From: JBGSKY01 sp041740995
Lineage (GTDB): Bacteria; Planctomycetota; Planctomycetia; Pirellulales; Pirellulaceae
DNA: 64,000 bases
NCBI GenBank assembly: GCA_041740995.1
Contig: JBGSKY010000249.1
Span: 18,963-82,962 of the forward strand
Direction of reading: 5' to 3'
Shown here: piece after piece, positions 1 through 9,053 of the stretch
Layout of the letters: each line of letters opens with the position of its first letter
Numbering within the stretch: the first letter of the stretch is position 1
Program-made: the position numbers and the translations under genes
Notes under the pieces: model-generated
Databases searched by the model: none
Told to the model about the DNA's origin: nothing
What the model saw: the letters and a program-made list of their open reading frames with translations, nothing else

Positions 1-1167
1 GTTATCATGCATTTCCGATTCCAAATCGATCGCTGGCGGCGGTGGTGCCATCCACGGACCGCGAGTCCATTGCTCTGGAGGCACTGAGGAAGTTTCCATC
101 GCCCAGGGTTCCAATCGAGCAGCCACTTCCGCACATGTCTGGGTTCGTTGCAGTGGGTCCTTCTCCATCATATCGGCAATGATATCGACGAATTCCTCGC
201 TTAAGGTCGGTGCGAATTTTCGTGGATGCCAGGGTGTCTCGCTCAGGTGGCGTTTGAGCTTGGATTGGGTGCTGCCGCCTGGGAAAGGCACCTTGCCGCA
301 AATTGCGTAGTACAGCGTACAACCTAAAGAATAAACGTCGCTGGCTGGAGTTATTTTGAGTGGTGACTTTATCTGTTCAGGCGACAGATAGTCGGCTGTC
401 CCAACCACCTTACCAGCTCGCGGATCGGAGATCAGGTCTGCCGCGAAACCGGCCAAACCGACATCGCTGACTTTTGCGATGCCATCGGGCGTTACTAAAA
501 TATTGCTCGGCTTTACGTCGCGATGAATCAAGCCTTGCTCGTGAGCGTATTGTAGGCCTTGTGCGGCTTGCATGATAATCGACGCAGCTTGATTGATCGG
601 CAGTGGACCGTTTGATTTTACAAGCTTTCGCATATCCATCCCTGGCACGTATTCAGTCACAAGGTAGTGGACGTTCCCATCGTGACCGGCATCGTATGCA
701 CGGACGAGATAAGGAAAGTCCAGTTTGGCCTGCATGCGAATCTCACGCATAAAACCCTGCAGCGACTCGGCAGTTGTCTTGCTCGTAGGCAAAACTTTCA
801 CCGCGCACTGACGTTCCATAAAATGATGAACTGCTTTGTAGACATTTCCCATACCGCCTTGACCGATCCAATCGGTGATCAAGTACGGGCCAAGATTCAG
901 TTTCGATCGACCGGCAAGCAACTGGTCTGCCTGGTAGGGTGTGACCCAGTTTTGCTCAATAAAAATATCGGCAATAAATCGCGAATCTAACTTATCTGCG
1001 ACCGCAACTGAAGATGGTGCATTCGAAACAGGCGACTGCTGGGACTCCAAAATGGATAGTCGGTGCTTGGCTAAACGGAGAGCGTATTCCCATTGATTCG
1101 AGTTGATCAGCCCACTGGTCAACGCTGCGTTATTCAGACTTTCAAGGTTGCAGTAGGTTTTGTCCAT
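1..1167 (-). CDS. Hanks-type serine/threonine protein kinase, 3' part beyond the window
   Basis: The reading frame is open from an ATG at 1167 to the left edge (389 codons), so the C-terminus is missing. After about 95 N-terminal residues with no recognised domain comes a protein kinase domain. Visible motifs are a glycine loop (GQGGMG), the VAIK-type lysine (AVKV), HRDVKPSNIL for the catalytic loop, a DVG triplet where DFG is usual, then SPEQ and DVYSLG. The Asp of the metal-binding triplet is kept; Phe to Val is unusual but probably tolerated. A proline-rich stretch (PPPPA) follows the kinase domain near the edge. Planctomycete kinases of this type usually continue into a membrane segment or sensory repeats, which cannot be seen here. 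The upstream 519 bases hold no gene. Confidence 0.9.
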   Translation of the reverse strand, partial: MDKTYCNLESLNNAALTSGLINSNQWEYALRLAKHRLSILESQQSPVSNAPSSVAVADKLDSRFIADIFIEQNWVTPYQADQLLAGRSKLNLGPYLITDWIGQGGMGNVYKAVHHFMERQCAVKVLPTSKTTAESLQGFMREIRMQAKLDFPYLVRAYDAGHDGNVHYLVTEYVPGMDMRKLVKSNGPLPINQAASIIMQAAQGLQYAHEQGLIHRDVKPSNILVTPDGIAKVSDVGLAGFAADLISDPRAGKVVGTADYLSPEQIKSPLKITPASDVYSLGCTLYYAICGKVPFPGGSTQSKLKRHLSETPWHPRKFAPTLSEEFVDIIADMMEKDPLQRTQTCAEVAARLEPWAMETSSVPPEQWTRGPWMAPPPPAIDLESEMHDN

Positions 1168-1686
1168 CGGTGCAGCAGAGGCAGAATCAAAGACATGAAA
1201 GGGTCAGTTAAACGAATGACGCGATCAGGACAAGCGAATGGCTGTTGAGAAAATGTAACACTATGTTATCGTTCGATGGAGAGAAAGTTTCCAGGGCCGA
1301 AAGCCGGATTTGAGGGTTCATCGGCTTTCAAACTATCATTTCGGGTTCGAAAGATCGGTGGCGATCCGATTTGACTATCTGCAATCTATAAGCAAGGGGC
1401 TGCATTCGGTTATTGGCTGATGATTTAGATTGCAAAACCAAGCGTCTACTCGGTTCATGATCTGATTTTGAAATTCCAGCCTGAACATTTATGATAACGA
1501 CACTTGCCGCTGGCGGACGTCGTGATAGGATCGACGGACGCTCGTACCAGTTATCGCTGCCTGATCCATTTTGGGCTGGCGATTTAGCTGGTGGCAAACT
1601 GGCTAGAGAGCAAGAATTGAACGCCAGTTGGCCCACGGTGATTTCTCCTCCGAATAGACTTTTCAAAACTGATCTAGACATTTCTC
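1168..1686. other. intergenic stretch, no gene recognised
   Basis: This 519-base gap lies between two divergently read genes, so it should hold promoters for both. Short open frames cross it on both strands, but their translations show no recognisable family and they overlap each other. I see no tRNA fold or clear terminator. Confidence 0.4.
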
Positions 1687-2364
1687 ATGCGTGGAAGAAC
1701 GATTGCAATCGGCGATATACACGGTTGCGACAAGGCACTCGAAAGCATACTAGAAGCAATTTGTCCGGCGGCAGATGACACCATCGTCACGCTTGGTGAT
1801 TACGTCGATCGCGGCCCTAGCAGCCGCCAAGTCATCGACCGGCTGCTTGCTTTAAAAGATCATTGCACGTTAATCCCATTGCTAGGCAATCACGAAGAGA
1901 TGATGAATGCCGTCGTCTTTCACGAACAAGAACCATACGAATGGCTCCGCCACGGGGGCGTAGATACGCTCGATTCGTACGGCTTCGTGGGCGATTTGGG
2001 CGTAATTGGGCAACCGCATCGAGAATTTTTAAGCCAATTGCAGGAATTCTACGAAAACGAAACGCACATTTTTCTTCATGCAAACTACGATCCTAATTCG
2101 CCGCTAGATCAGCAACCTGCTGACCTGCTGCGGTGGGTCAAGCTGACCGAGAACCTGCCGCGACCGCATTTCAGTGGACGGCGTGCAATCGTTGGGCATA
2201 CTCACAATCGGCAAGCAGAAATCGTATCGTTTCCGCATTTGGTATGCATTGACACCTATTGCTACGGCGGCGGTTTGCTGACAGCGCTCGACACCACCAA
2301 CGACGTCGTTTGGCAAGCAGATTCGGCTGGTGTCCTGAAGTCTTCCGAGCCAATTCCGCTCTAG
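1687..2364 (+). CDS. PPP-family metallophosphatase (calcineurin-like)
   Basis: A 225-aa protein with the full metal-binding signature of the PPP phosphatase family: GDIHG at residues 9-13, GDYVDRG at 37-43, GNHE at 67-70, a later FLHANYDPN histidine motif and GHTH near residue 170. The family hydrolyses phosphoserine/phosphothreonine (PrpA/PphA type) or Ap4A; the sequence alone does not decide which. There is no signal peptide, so it is cytoplasmic. It is read divergently from the Ser/Thr kinase on its left, which makes a protein-phosphatase role attractive, but that link is inference. The length fits bacterial PphA-like enzymes (about 220 aa). The start is the ATG at 1687; an overlapping frame from 1491 is a shadow. 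Confidence 0.88.
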   Translation: MRGRTIAIGDIHGCDKALESILEAICPAADDTIVTLGDYVDRGPSSRQVIDRLLALKDHCTLIPLLGNHEEMMNAVVFHEQEPYEWLRHGGVDTLDSYGFVGDLGVIGQPHREFLSQLQEFYENETHIFLHANYDPNSPLDQQPADLLRWVKLTENLPRPHFSGRRAIVGHTHNRQAEIVSFPHLVCIDTYCYGGGLLTALDTTNDVVWQADSAGVLKSSEPIPL

Positions 2365-2789
2365 CAGATCTTCTAAATGGAATTCTGAGCCGACTGCTGC
2401 GAACTTTCGATTAGTACAGTTCCAGCGACAACCTTTCAATGTCGCCAAATCGCAAAACATGCGTCGGCGACATGAGAACTTGAGCTAACTTTGCGATATT
2501 TATCAAAACGGATAAAGCCCCAGCGTCAAGCTTTACGGAATTCGCTTAATCTTTGCGATCGCTATTGCCGATGTAAGCGGTAGACGCTATGTCGCTGGTT
2601 CTCTTTGCAAATTTGAATGCAAATAACAAAGTCGCCATCGCACTGCGTCTTTTTGCAACAACGGATTTGAATCTACTCGAAAGTGGTCTCGGCCAGTTCG
2701 ATCAAACAAAGTCAATCGCTTCGTTTGAGATAGGCGATTCATTCGATGTTGCTGATTTCGATGTTGCTCGTGGGGCGAGGCAAACAAGT
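2365..2789. other. intergenic stretch upstream of the outer-membrane protein gene
   Basis: If the next gene starts at 2790, about 425 bases here are without a gene. The next gene's frame stays open back to 2589, but the extra 67 residues precede a good signal peptide and look non-coding. No RNA gene or convincing terminator is visible. Confidence 0.35.
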
Positions 2790-4388
2790 ATGATCTGCAA
2801 TTGGCTATTTAACCAACCAACCAATCGACTTCATTGGCTGGTGCTTTTGGTCGTCTGTCAAAGTAGCATGACGAGCTTTGATTCCAACGTGTGGGGGCAA
2901 GGCGATGATTACTATTTAGATGACCCATCTGCCAGTGAGCGATCGACAATACGTCAAGCGATCAACCCGGCCACTCGCCGCCGCTCGGCCTCTTCTAACG
3001 CGGAAAACAGGCAAGTCCAACTGGCTAGTGACGCCCAACCGTTTGAAGAAGATATTATCGCAATGCCAGACGTTGGCGCGGATTTAGTACCGTCTTCCGA
3101 ATATCAGAACTCCAGTGGGCAGAGAATAGTTTACGGCAGCACCGATCCAAGCGTGAGCGATTGCGGTTCATCCTGCGGCTACGGAGGTTGCGACGATATC
3201 GATTGCGGATTTTCCATTTGCAACCCAGGTTGCGGTGGAACTAGACCCTGCCTGACTTTCATTAATCCGATTGTTGATCCAGCCGGCTTTACGTGTTCTT
3301 TGGTCAGTCGAATGCAATTTCGTGTCGCATCTGCGAACTTTTGGACAACAAGTTCAACCATTCCCGTTCTGGCAACTTCCGACACGGATGTAACGCTTGG
3401 AACTAATGGCGTTGCATTGCTAACAACCGATCTTGAACCAGGTGATTCGACGTCGATTCTCTACGGTGGTGCGAGACTTCTCTCGGATTCGAAAGCGGGC
3501 GTAAGAGCAGACTTGACTTACTGGGTCGACGATTGCAGCGAGCGGGGGCTTTGGCTGCGATTGTATAATTCAGGTGATCACAACATGAATGCCAGTTTTG
3601 ATTCGCAAACCAACTCCATTCTGGCGAGGCCATTCAACAGTATTACAACTGGTACACTTACACCTTCGACCAATCTGCTAACGTTTCCTAACGAACGGCG
3701 CGGGACCCTAGATATCTCATTGCGATCGGTCATTCAAGGTGGCGACTTGATACTACGGAAACGGCTCAGCGAAGACGATTTGATACGCAATGACTTTCTT
3801 TGGGGTTATCAACAAGTTCGATTTGCTGAGGACCTGCTTATCGAGTCCACCTCGACTGTTTTGCCGACAAGAACTGATAGCTTACCAGTAGGCACCAAGT
3901 TGGAGCTTAACGATCGTTTTGCAACGGCCAATCAGTTCAACGGTGGTCAGATCGGATTCATGCGAAGCGCGCACGATGGTTGTTGGTATTTCGATGGGAT
4001 GGCCAAAGTTGGATTTGGGCAAATGAATCGAACCGTGCAAATCGAAGGTTTTTCGCAATCCACGGTCCCAGGATCTCAGGCCAATGATTCGACCGACGGT
4101 TTGCTGGCTCGTCGATCGAACAATGGCGTGTTTGAAGATCGCACATTCGTCTTCGTGCCAGAACTTTCCTTAAGCGCTGCGTATTTGTTAACCGACTCAC
4201 TCCACTTTACAGTTGGCTACACTTACCTACGATTGCCCAAGGTCACCCGCGTTGGGGATGCAATCGACAGCGACTTGGCCGTGAATCTGAATAGTCCATT
4301 AACTGGACAGGTCCGACCAGAATTTAATTTTTTGGAATCTAATGCCAATGTTCACTCGCTGGACCTTGGGCTGATGTATCGCTACTAA
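2790..4388 (+). CDS. BBP7-like outer-membrane beta-barrel protein
   Basis: I place the start at the ATG at 2790, giving 532 aa, because it directly precedes a signal peptide (hydrophobic core LHWLVLLVVCQ). The frame is open to 2589, which would bury that signal. A linker is followed by a Cys/Gly-rich segment (SDCGSSCGYGGCDDIDCGFS) and then alternating beta-strand sequence. The end, SLDLGLMYRY, has the terminal aromatic residue typical of outer-membrane barrels. The overall pattern matches the planctomycete BBP7 family, whose function is unknown. The downstream thioesterase begins 14 bases after the stop, so the two may be cotranscribed. Confidence 0.72.
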   Translation: MICNWLFNQPTNRLHWLVLLVVCQSSMTSFDSNVWGQGDDYYLDDPSASERSTIRQAINPATRRRSASSNAENRQVQLASDAQPFEEDIIAMPDVGADLVPSSEYQNSSGQRIVYGSTDPSVSDCGSSCGYGGCDDIDCGFSICNPGCGGTRPCLTFINPIVDPAGFTCSLVSRMQFRVASANFWTTSSTIPVLATSDTDVTLGTNGVALLTTDLEPGDSTSILYGGARLLSDSKAGVRADLTYWVDDCSERGLWLRLYNSGDHNMNASFDSQTNSILARPFNSITTGTLTPSTNLLTFPNERRGTLDISLRSVIQGGDLILRKRLSEDDLIRNDFLWGYQQVRFAEDLLIESTSTVLPTRTDSLPVGTKLELNDRFATANQFNGGQIGFMRSAHDGCWYFDGMAKVGFGQMNRTVQIEGFSQSTVPGSQANDSTDGLLARRSNNGVFEDRTFVFVPELSLSAAYLLTDSLHFTVGYTYLRLPKVTRVGDAIDSDLAVNLNSPLTGQVRPEFNFLESNANVHSLDLGLMYRY

Positions 4389-4402
4389 CGAAAAACAATC
4401 TG

Positions 4403-4840
4403 TTGCCTGACGAAACAAATATTGACGCTCAAAATAAGGCCAATTCTGGTGAGCGTTTTTCTACGGCTCCAATATCTCAGATGATTGGTTTTGATGTTCA
4501 GCCTGGCGAACCGGGTGAAGCTGTCGTCAATCTGCCGGTTAGCGAACGCTTGCACAATCCGATGGGCCGCGTGCATGGTGGCGTCCTGGCCGCTTTAGCC
4601 GACGCCGCGATGGGAATCGCTTTCGGTCGCACACTTGATGACAATCAAGATTTCGCGACGCTAGATTTGCATATCCACTTTGTTCGAGCGGTCCGTGGCA
4701 ATATGTTGATCGCTAAAGCAAGTGTCCGCCAACGTGGCTTGCGAATCGGTTTCGTCGAGTGCGACATAACCGACAATCGTCAACGATTAATCGCCACCGC
4801 AACATGCTGCTGCAGCGTACTAGATCCCGACTTGTCGTAA
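4403..4840 (+). CDS. PaaI-like hotdog-fold acyl-CoA thioesterase
   Basis: A 145-aa protein with the hotdog thioesterase pattern: HNPMGRVHGGVLAALADAAMG carries the HGG turn and the central helix, followed by TLDLHIHFVRAVRGNMLIAKASV and a C-terminal strand. The family hydrolyses acyl- or aryl-CoA thioesters in the cytoplasm; the substrate is not deducible. The only start giving the full N-terminus is TTG at 4403, 14 bases after the outer-membrane protein gene. The first in-frame ATG, before IGFDVQP, would still leave the fold intact, so the start is uncertain. The following TPR gene is convergent. Confidence 0.82.
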   Translation: MPDETNIDAQNKANSGERFSTAPISQMIGFDVQPGEPGEAVVNLPVSERLHNPMGRVHGGVLAALADAAMGIAFGRTLDDNQDFATLDLHIHFVRAVRGNMLIAKASVRQRGLRIGFVECDITDNRQRLIATATCCCSVLDPDLS

Positions 4841-4856
4841 CGAGATAGATTCGATC

Positions 4857-5600
4857 TTAGCGAAGCGATTTTGCATCGTTGGCCAAATGCAAATCAACTT
4901 TGGAGACGTTCTTCATAAAGCCATCGGTTTCTTGGGCGTCAGCCAACCGCAAGTTCGCTCTGGCTTCTCGTTCGTTATCAAGAGTCCTAAAGTACAAGCC
5001 GACATAAAGATAAGCGTACATCCGAGCCGTTGGCGAAGATTTGCGAGCATCAGTCGATTGGGTTACGGAATCAAGGACTGATTTTGGTTCTAATTCCCCG
5101 CGATACATTTGCAAAATTTTCATCATCGGCCACCGTGAATCGCCGCGAGTCGAAATCAATCGCTTCTTCGCTTCTTCGGTGCCAAATTGTTTCGCGACAC
5201 ACAAAAAATGCCAAACCGAATTTTCGACATCATCCGGATTCACTTGTTGATGTAGCTCAAATTGTTCCTGCCCCTCGGCGTATTTTTCGGCATAATACAA
5301 AGCGATTCCGCGTTGCCAAAGTTGCGGCGCAACTGCAGGACGAAGCTCAATGGCGCGATCAAAATCGCTGATCGATTCGGCAATCTTTGCGAGTTGAAAA
5401 TGCAACTCACCGCGATGGATCCACGCGTTGACCGACTCCGGATTGTTCTTTATTGCGTCGTCGGCTTCCTCCAATTGTTTTTGAAGGTTCGCAAAGTACG
5501 CGTCGTTCGGCTCATCGGCTAAACACGTTGTTTTTTGGATTAAGCAACCAAAGAGCGTCAAAAAGACAACTGTTTTAATAGCTGCAAGATGCGAAAACAT
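4857..5600 (-). CDS. exported TPR-repeat protein
   Basis: The protein is 247 aa when started at the ATG at 5600, which begins a signal peptide (hydrophobic core TVVFLTLFGCLI) and avoids overlap with the upstream zinc-ribbon gene. The open frame extends to 5663. At least two TPR units are visible (AIKNNPESVNAWIHRGELHF and the next 34 residues around ISDFDRAIELRP). A more divergent helical region follows. TPR proteins act as scaffolds; no enzymatic motif is seen. The stop lies close to that of the convergent thioesterase gene, and the start is 8 bases from the preceding gene's stop, suggesting cotranscription with it. Confidence 0.75.
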   Translation of the reverse strand: MFSHLAAIKTVVFLTLFGCLIQKTTCLADEPNDAYFANLQKQLEEADDAIKNNPESVNAWIHRGELHFQLAKIAESISDFDRAIELRPAVAPQLWQRGIALYYAEKYAEGQEQFELHQQVNPDDVENSVWHFLCVAKQFGTEEAKKRLISTRGDSRWPMMKILQMYRGELEPKSVLDSVTQSTDARKSSPTARMYAYLYVGLYFRTLDNEREARANLRLADAQETDGFMKNVSKVDLHLANDAKSLR

Positions 5601-5608
5601 TGGTCGAC

Positions 5609-5908
5609 CTATCGAAGTAATAGTGTTAATAATCCAAGGACCATCGAAATCAAAAGCAACCAAACGATCGAGCGGAAGAAGAGACTTTTACCAGAGTGTA
5701 ATCGCCGACCGTTGCCATGCTCGGGAAACTCACGTTCAAGGAAGTCTTCATAATCAAACTCGTCCTCAGCTTCAATTTCATCATCGAAATCTGACCAACC
5801 CGTTTGTGCATCTGAGCCACAATGGACGCAGGCCGACGCGTCAGATCGAACCGGCTCGCCACAATGAGGGCAGCTAAAGTATTCAATTGGTTTGCGGCTT
5901 CTGGGCAT
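5609..5908 (-). CDS. small zinc-ribbon protein with C-terminal membrane anchor
   Basis: A 99-aa protein with an N-terminal double CxxC zinc ribbon (SCPHCGEPVRSDASACVHCG), a strongly acidic linker rich in Asp, Glu and Phe, and a C-terminal hydrophobic helix (IVWLLLISMVLGLLTLLL). This tail-anchored layout is common in planctomycete proteins of unknown function. It probably faces the cytoplasm. It lies directly upstream of the TPR protein gene, 8 bases apart by my start choice. Confidence 0.7.
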   Translation of the reverse strand: MPRSRKPIEYFSCPHCGEPVRSDASACVHCGSDAQTGWSDFDDEIEAEDEFDYEDFLEREFPEHGNGRRLHSGKSLFFRSIVWLLLISMVLGLLTLLLR

Positions 5909-6032
5909 GGTGTCAGTGATTATACACGTCGCATGGGTGCAATCATTGTCGGTGCAATCTATAATTGCCTCAACAGTATATTGACCTCGCGAGTGTTGTC
6001 GTCAGGCAATATCGAACCCATTTCATCAAAGA

Positions 6033-6827
6033 ATGCCGATCATGAAACTTTATTTGCTTGCTTTCTGCCTTGCGATGTACTCACTTGCTTCTCAGTCAGC
6101 GTGTCAGGATTTGGCGAACGTCGCAATCTCTGGAAAGCAATCGACAAATGCTTTGTTGGTGACCGGAGGATGCTGTCATGATTATGAATTCCAAGCTAAA
6201 GCGTTACAGCTTGCCGCGAAAGAAGCAGGGCTAAACATCACGTGGACAATCGTCAATCAAGGCGGCAATGGAACCACGGCTGAAATTGATTTATATGAGA
6301 ATGCCGATTGGGCGAAGGGCTTTGATGTCGTTATACATAATGAGTGCTTCGCTGATACAGACAGCCCCGAATACATTCGCAAGATAACCAAGCCGCACTT
6401 TGACGGTGTAAACGCGGTAGTTATTCATTGCGCGATGCACACCTACAGAAAAGCAGAAGTCGATGATTGGCGAGAATTTTTGGGCGTGACTTCCAAGCGG
6501 CACGATCACCAGAGCCACTATGCGGTCCGCGTCGCCACGCCCGTTCATCCAATCGTTGCTGCTATTCCGGAAGGCTACAAAAGCGCGATGGACGAGCTTT
6601 ATATCATCGAAAAAGTTTGGCCCAATACAACGCCACTGGCGTTTTCGAGCAGCGAAAGAGACGGGAAGGAAAACCCCGTCATCTGGATCAATCGTTATGG
6701 CAAAGCCCGAGTCTTTGGTACGACCTACGGCCATTCAACGGAAACATTCAACGATCCGATTTTTCTCAAGACGCTGGTCGCTGGGATCAATTGGGCCGCA
6801 AATGGTGAAGAATCGGAACCAAAATAA
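6033..6827 (+). CDS. ThuA-domain protein, exported
   Basis: A 264-aa protein with a signal peptide (LYLLAFCLAMYSLASQS) and a ThuA-like class I amidotransferase-type fold. Characteristic stretches are LLVTGGCCHDYEFQ, the FDVVIHNECFAD segment, VVIHCAMHTYR, a SHYAVRV/HPI region and GKARVFGTTYGHSTETF near the end. ThuA proteins are named for trehalose utilisation, but in planctomycetes they are abundant and mostly uncharacterised, usually near sugar-related oxidoreductases or cytochromes. ATG codons at 6033 and 6042 both precede the signal peptide. It ends 10 bases from the convergent sulfatase gene. Confidence 0.88.
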   Translation: MPIMKLYLLAFCLAMYSLASQSACQDLANVAISGKQSTNALLVTGGCCHDYEFQAKALQLAAKEAGLNITWTIVNQGGNGTTAEIDLYENADWAKGFDVVIHNECFADTDSPEYIRKITKPHFDGVNAVVIHCAMHTYRKAEVDDWREFLGVTSKRHDHQSHYAVRVATPVHPIVAAIPEGYKSAMDELYIIEKVWPNTTPLAFSSSERDGKENPVIWINRYGKARVFGTTYGHSTETFNDPIFLKTLVAGINWAANGEESEPK

Positions 6828-6836
6828 CAGCGCGAA

Positions 6837-8339
6837 TCAATCGGCTTTGTTTTCAGGCGATTCTGTTAAATTTGGATCGTCATTGAGCGGCTTCACAACG
6901 GGGCGGCCGCCAACAGGCATAAATTCCGCAACCGCATTGCTGAGCGTTCGCCTTAGATCTGCGACAATGTTCGCGTAACGTTCGTCGTTAGCCAGATTGG
7001 TCAGTTCCTTTGCGTCGCTGCGATGATCGTACAGTTCATGTCCATCCTCGCCCTCGTTCCAAAGCGTATATCGCCAGTCTGGGCTACGAATAGAATAGCC
7101 CATTCGATCAACATTTTTGCCGCCTCGCCGTACTTGGCTTAGCGACCAACCCCGACCAAGCTCTTTAGGATCGTGGAGCATCGGCACCAAGCTCTGGCCT
7201 TGCAATACTTCCGGGTTCGCCGTCGTGCACAATTCGTTTACTGTCGGTGCAATGTCGATCAATCCGACTGGCGAGTGACAGACTTCATTTTGGCGGACAT
7301 TGGGCGAGCTTATAATTAATGGAACTCGAGCGCTTTCTTCGAACAAGCTTTGCTTCTGCCAAAGCCCATGTTCGCCCAGATGATACCCGTGATCGCTGGT
7401 GAAAATAATTGTGGTTGAGTCGGCTAGCCCAAGTTCATCCGCAGCGGATACTACGCGTCCGACCTGTTCATCCACGAACGTAATCGCTGCTCGATAAGCT
7501 TGAATTGCTTGACGTCGCAGGTCGTCCGTCATGTCATCTTGATTCTTATGTCCAGAAGCGAGCGCCAATTGTGGGATGTCTTCGCGGTCAGTTTGGATAC
7601 CAGAGGGCAGCTCAATTTTGTCGGTAGGGTATTTTGCGAAAAACTCTTCCGGTGAAACATACGGTGTGTGGGGACGATAAAAACCAACAGCCAGGAAGAA
7701 CGGTCGTTCCGCATCGCTACTTGCTAATTTCAGCAGATTGATGGCTGCGTCGGCCACCAGTGCATCGGTGTGTTCTTTTGAATGTCGAGGTGAAGCGAAC
7801 CAAGATAGCGTCCCACCGAATTGGCCGGGGGTCAAGCTGAAGATCTCTGGTTCTTCGATCAAGCGGTCGCAACCGGCCGGATTAACGGCCCACTCCCACG
7901 ATTCAGGATCGTCTGACCCGCTGGTCCCGATACTTCTTGGAACTCCGTAGTGATATAGCTTGCCGACGCGACCCGTCCAATAATCGCTGGTCAATCGTAA
8001 GTGCTGGGAAATGCTTGGTTGGGCGGGAACCGTTTGGCGAAATATTTGTGAGTTTTGTAAAATTCCGTTTGAATCGGGATACAACCCTGTCAGCATCGAA
8101 TTTCGACTTGGTCCACACAAAGGAAATTGGCAGTACGCGTGATCAAACAAAACGCCTTTGCTCGCTAGCCGGTCAATATTTGGGCTGACGGCCATGGCAT
8201 CATCGTAACAACCCAATGCGCAATTGAGATCGTCGCACATAATCAACAAGATATTCTGCCGCTCTGCCGCCAAAGCGCAATTGCTAAAAATAGCAACTGT
8301 TAAGAGTACGATCGAAAGAATGGGAGAATATCGTTGCAT
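6837..8339 (-). CDS. exported type I sulfatase (iduronate-2-sulfatase-like)
   Basis: A 500-aa protein with a signal peptide (SIVLLTVAIFSNCALAA) followed by the sulfatase fold. NILLIMCDDLN supplies the two metal-binding aspartates (D36, D37). CGPSR at residues 75-79 is the formylglycine site, with Cys75 the residue converted by a sulfatase-maturing enzyme. Later, FTSDHGYHLGEHGLWQKQSLFEESARVPL carries the metal and sulfate ligands. The order and spacing resemble iduronate-2-sulfatase and choline-sulfatase relatives, used by planctomycetes on sulfated polysaccharides. The actual substrate cannot be read from the sequence. It is convergent with the ThuA gene. Confidence 0.92.
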   Translation of the reverse strand: MQRYSPILSIVLLTVAIFSNCALAAERQNILLIMCDDLNCALGCYDDAMAVSPNIDRLASKGVLFDHAYCQFPLCGPSRNSMLTGLYPDSNGILQNSQIFRQTVPAQPSISQHLRLTSDYWTGRVGKLYHYGVPRSIGTSGSDDPESWEWAVNPAGCDRLIEEPEIFSLTPGQFGGTLSWFASPRHSKEHTDALVADAAINLLKLASSDAERPFFLAVGFYRPHTPYVSPEEFFAKYPTDKIELPSGIQTDREDIPQLALASGHKNQDDMTDDLRRQAIQAYRAAITFVDEQVGRVVSAADELGLADSTTIIFTSDHGYHLGEHGLWQKQSLFEESARVPLIISSPNVRQNEVCHSPVGLIDIAPTVNELCTTANPEVLQGQSLVPMLHDPKELGRGWSLSQVRRGGKNVDRMGYSIRSPDWRYTLWNEGEDGHELYDHRSDAKELTNLANDERYANIVADLRRTLSNAVAEFMPVGGRPVVKPLNDDPNLTESPENKAD

Positions 8340-8489
8340 TGCTTTAGTCCTGAATACAAATACGAAATTGGTCAGTCGACCTTCATTTTATCGTAAATGC
8401 TAATGCGATGGGACATGTGACAAGTTTGCAGATCTTGCGACCATATACGCGTGATTACAAAATCGCGACGTCTTGTTCGCCAAGCAATT

Positions 8490-9053
8490 CTAGTCGTTCA
8501 GACTTTCGCCTAATTCAAGTCGAATTCGTCGCAACACTCGACACTTCGCTTTGGTTGCTGCGTTGATCGAGATCTGAAGTGTCTGAGCCGCCTGCAGCGA
8601 TGTTTGGCCAAAGATGACTTGTTGTTCAAAGGCCGCCCAAGTTGTTGCTGAAAAATCTTTCTCCGCGACACGCATTGCCCGACGAACGATAAATTCGTCG
8701 TGTTCCTGATCCATTCGACGTGAAGTTAAACTTTCGGAATCACCGATTTCATCCAAGGGAAGCTGGCAAGTTAGAGTAGATCGTTTTCGAAAATAGTGAC
8801 GTAGCTGGTTTGCTAATATCATTCGAATCCAACCGCGAAACGCACCACAATGCCGATGCTCGAATTGATTAACACGACGGACGATGACCATTAATACTTC
8901 TTGCACGATGTCATCGCAATCACCGGTTCGAACGCCAGCCCGTGCGCACCAAGAAGTCAGAAGCTTGGCGTAGACTTGATTTAGACGCTGCCAATCCTTT
9001 TCAGCAGGATTGTCAGTAAGCCTTCCAAGCCAAGTTATTGAAGTTTCGATCAA
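8490..9053 (-). CDS. ECF-type RNA polymerase sigma factor
   Basis: A 187-aa protein with sigma region 2 (DDIVQEVLMVIVRRVNQFEHRHCGAFRGWIRMILANQLRHYFRK) and a C-terminal region 4 helix-turn-helix (TSLQAAQTLQISINAATKAKCRVLRRIRLEL). It is of the planctomycete ECF type. Its ATG overlaps the stop of the upstream kinase gene by four bases (ATGA at 9050-9053), so translation is probably coupled. The kinase's extracytoplasmic part and zinc-binding N-terminus suggest that it senses a signal and controls this sigma factor; that is inference from gene order and domain content. Confidence 0.9.
   Translation of the reverse strand: MIETSITWLGRLTDNPAEKDWQRLNQVYAKLLTSWCARAGVRTGDCDDIVQEVLMVIVRRVNQFEHRHCGAFRGWIRMILANQLRHYFRKRSTLTCQLPLDEIGDSESLTSRRMDQEHDEFIVRRAMRVAEKDFSATTWAAFEQQVIFGQTSLQAAQTLQISINAATKAKCRVLRRIRLELGESLND

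Noticed and set aside
1491..1778. Open frame of 95 codons upstream of and overlapping the phosphatase gene
   Set aside because: It overlaps a real gene in another frame and an opposite-strand frame, and its translation resembles no family.
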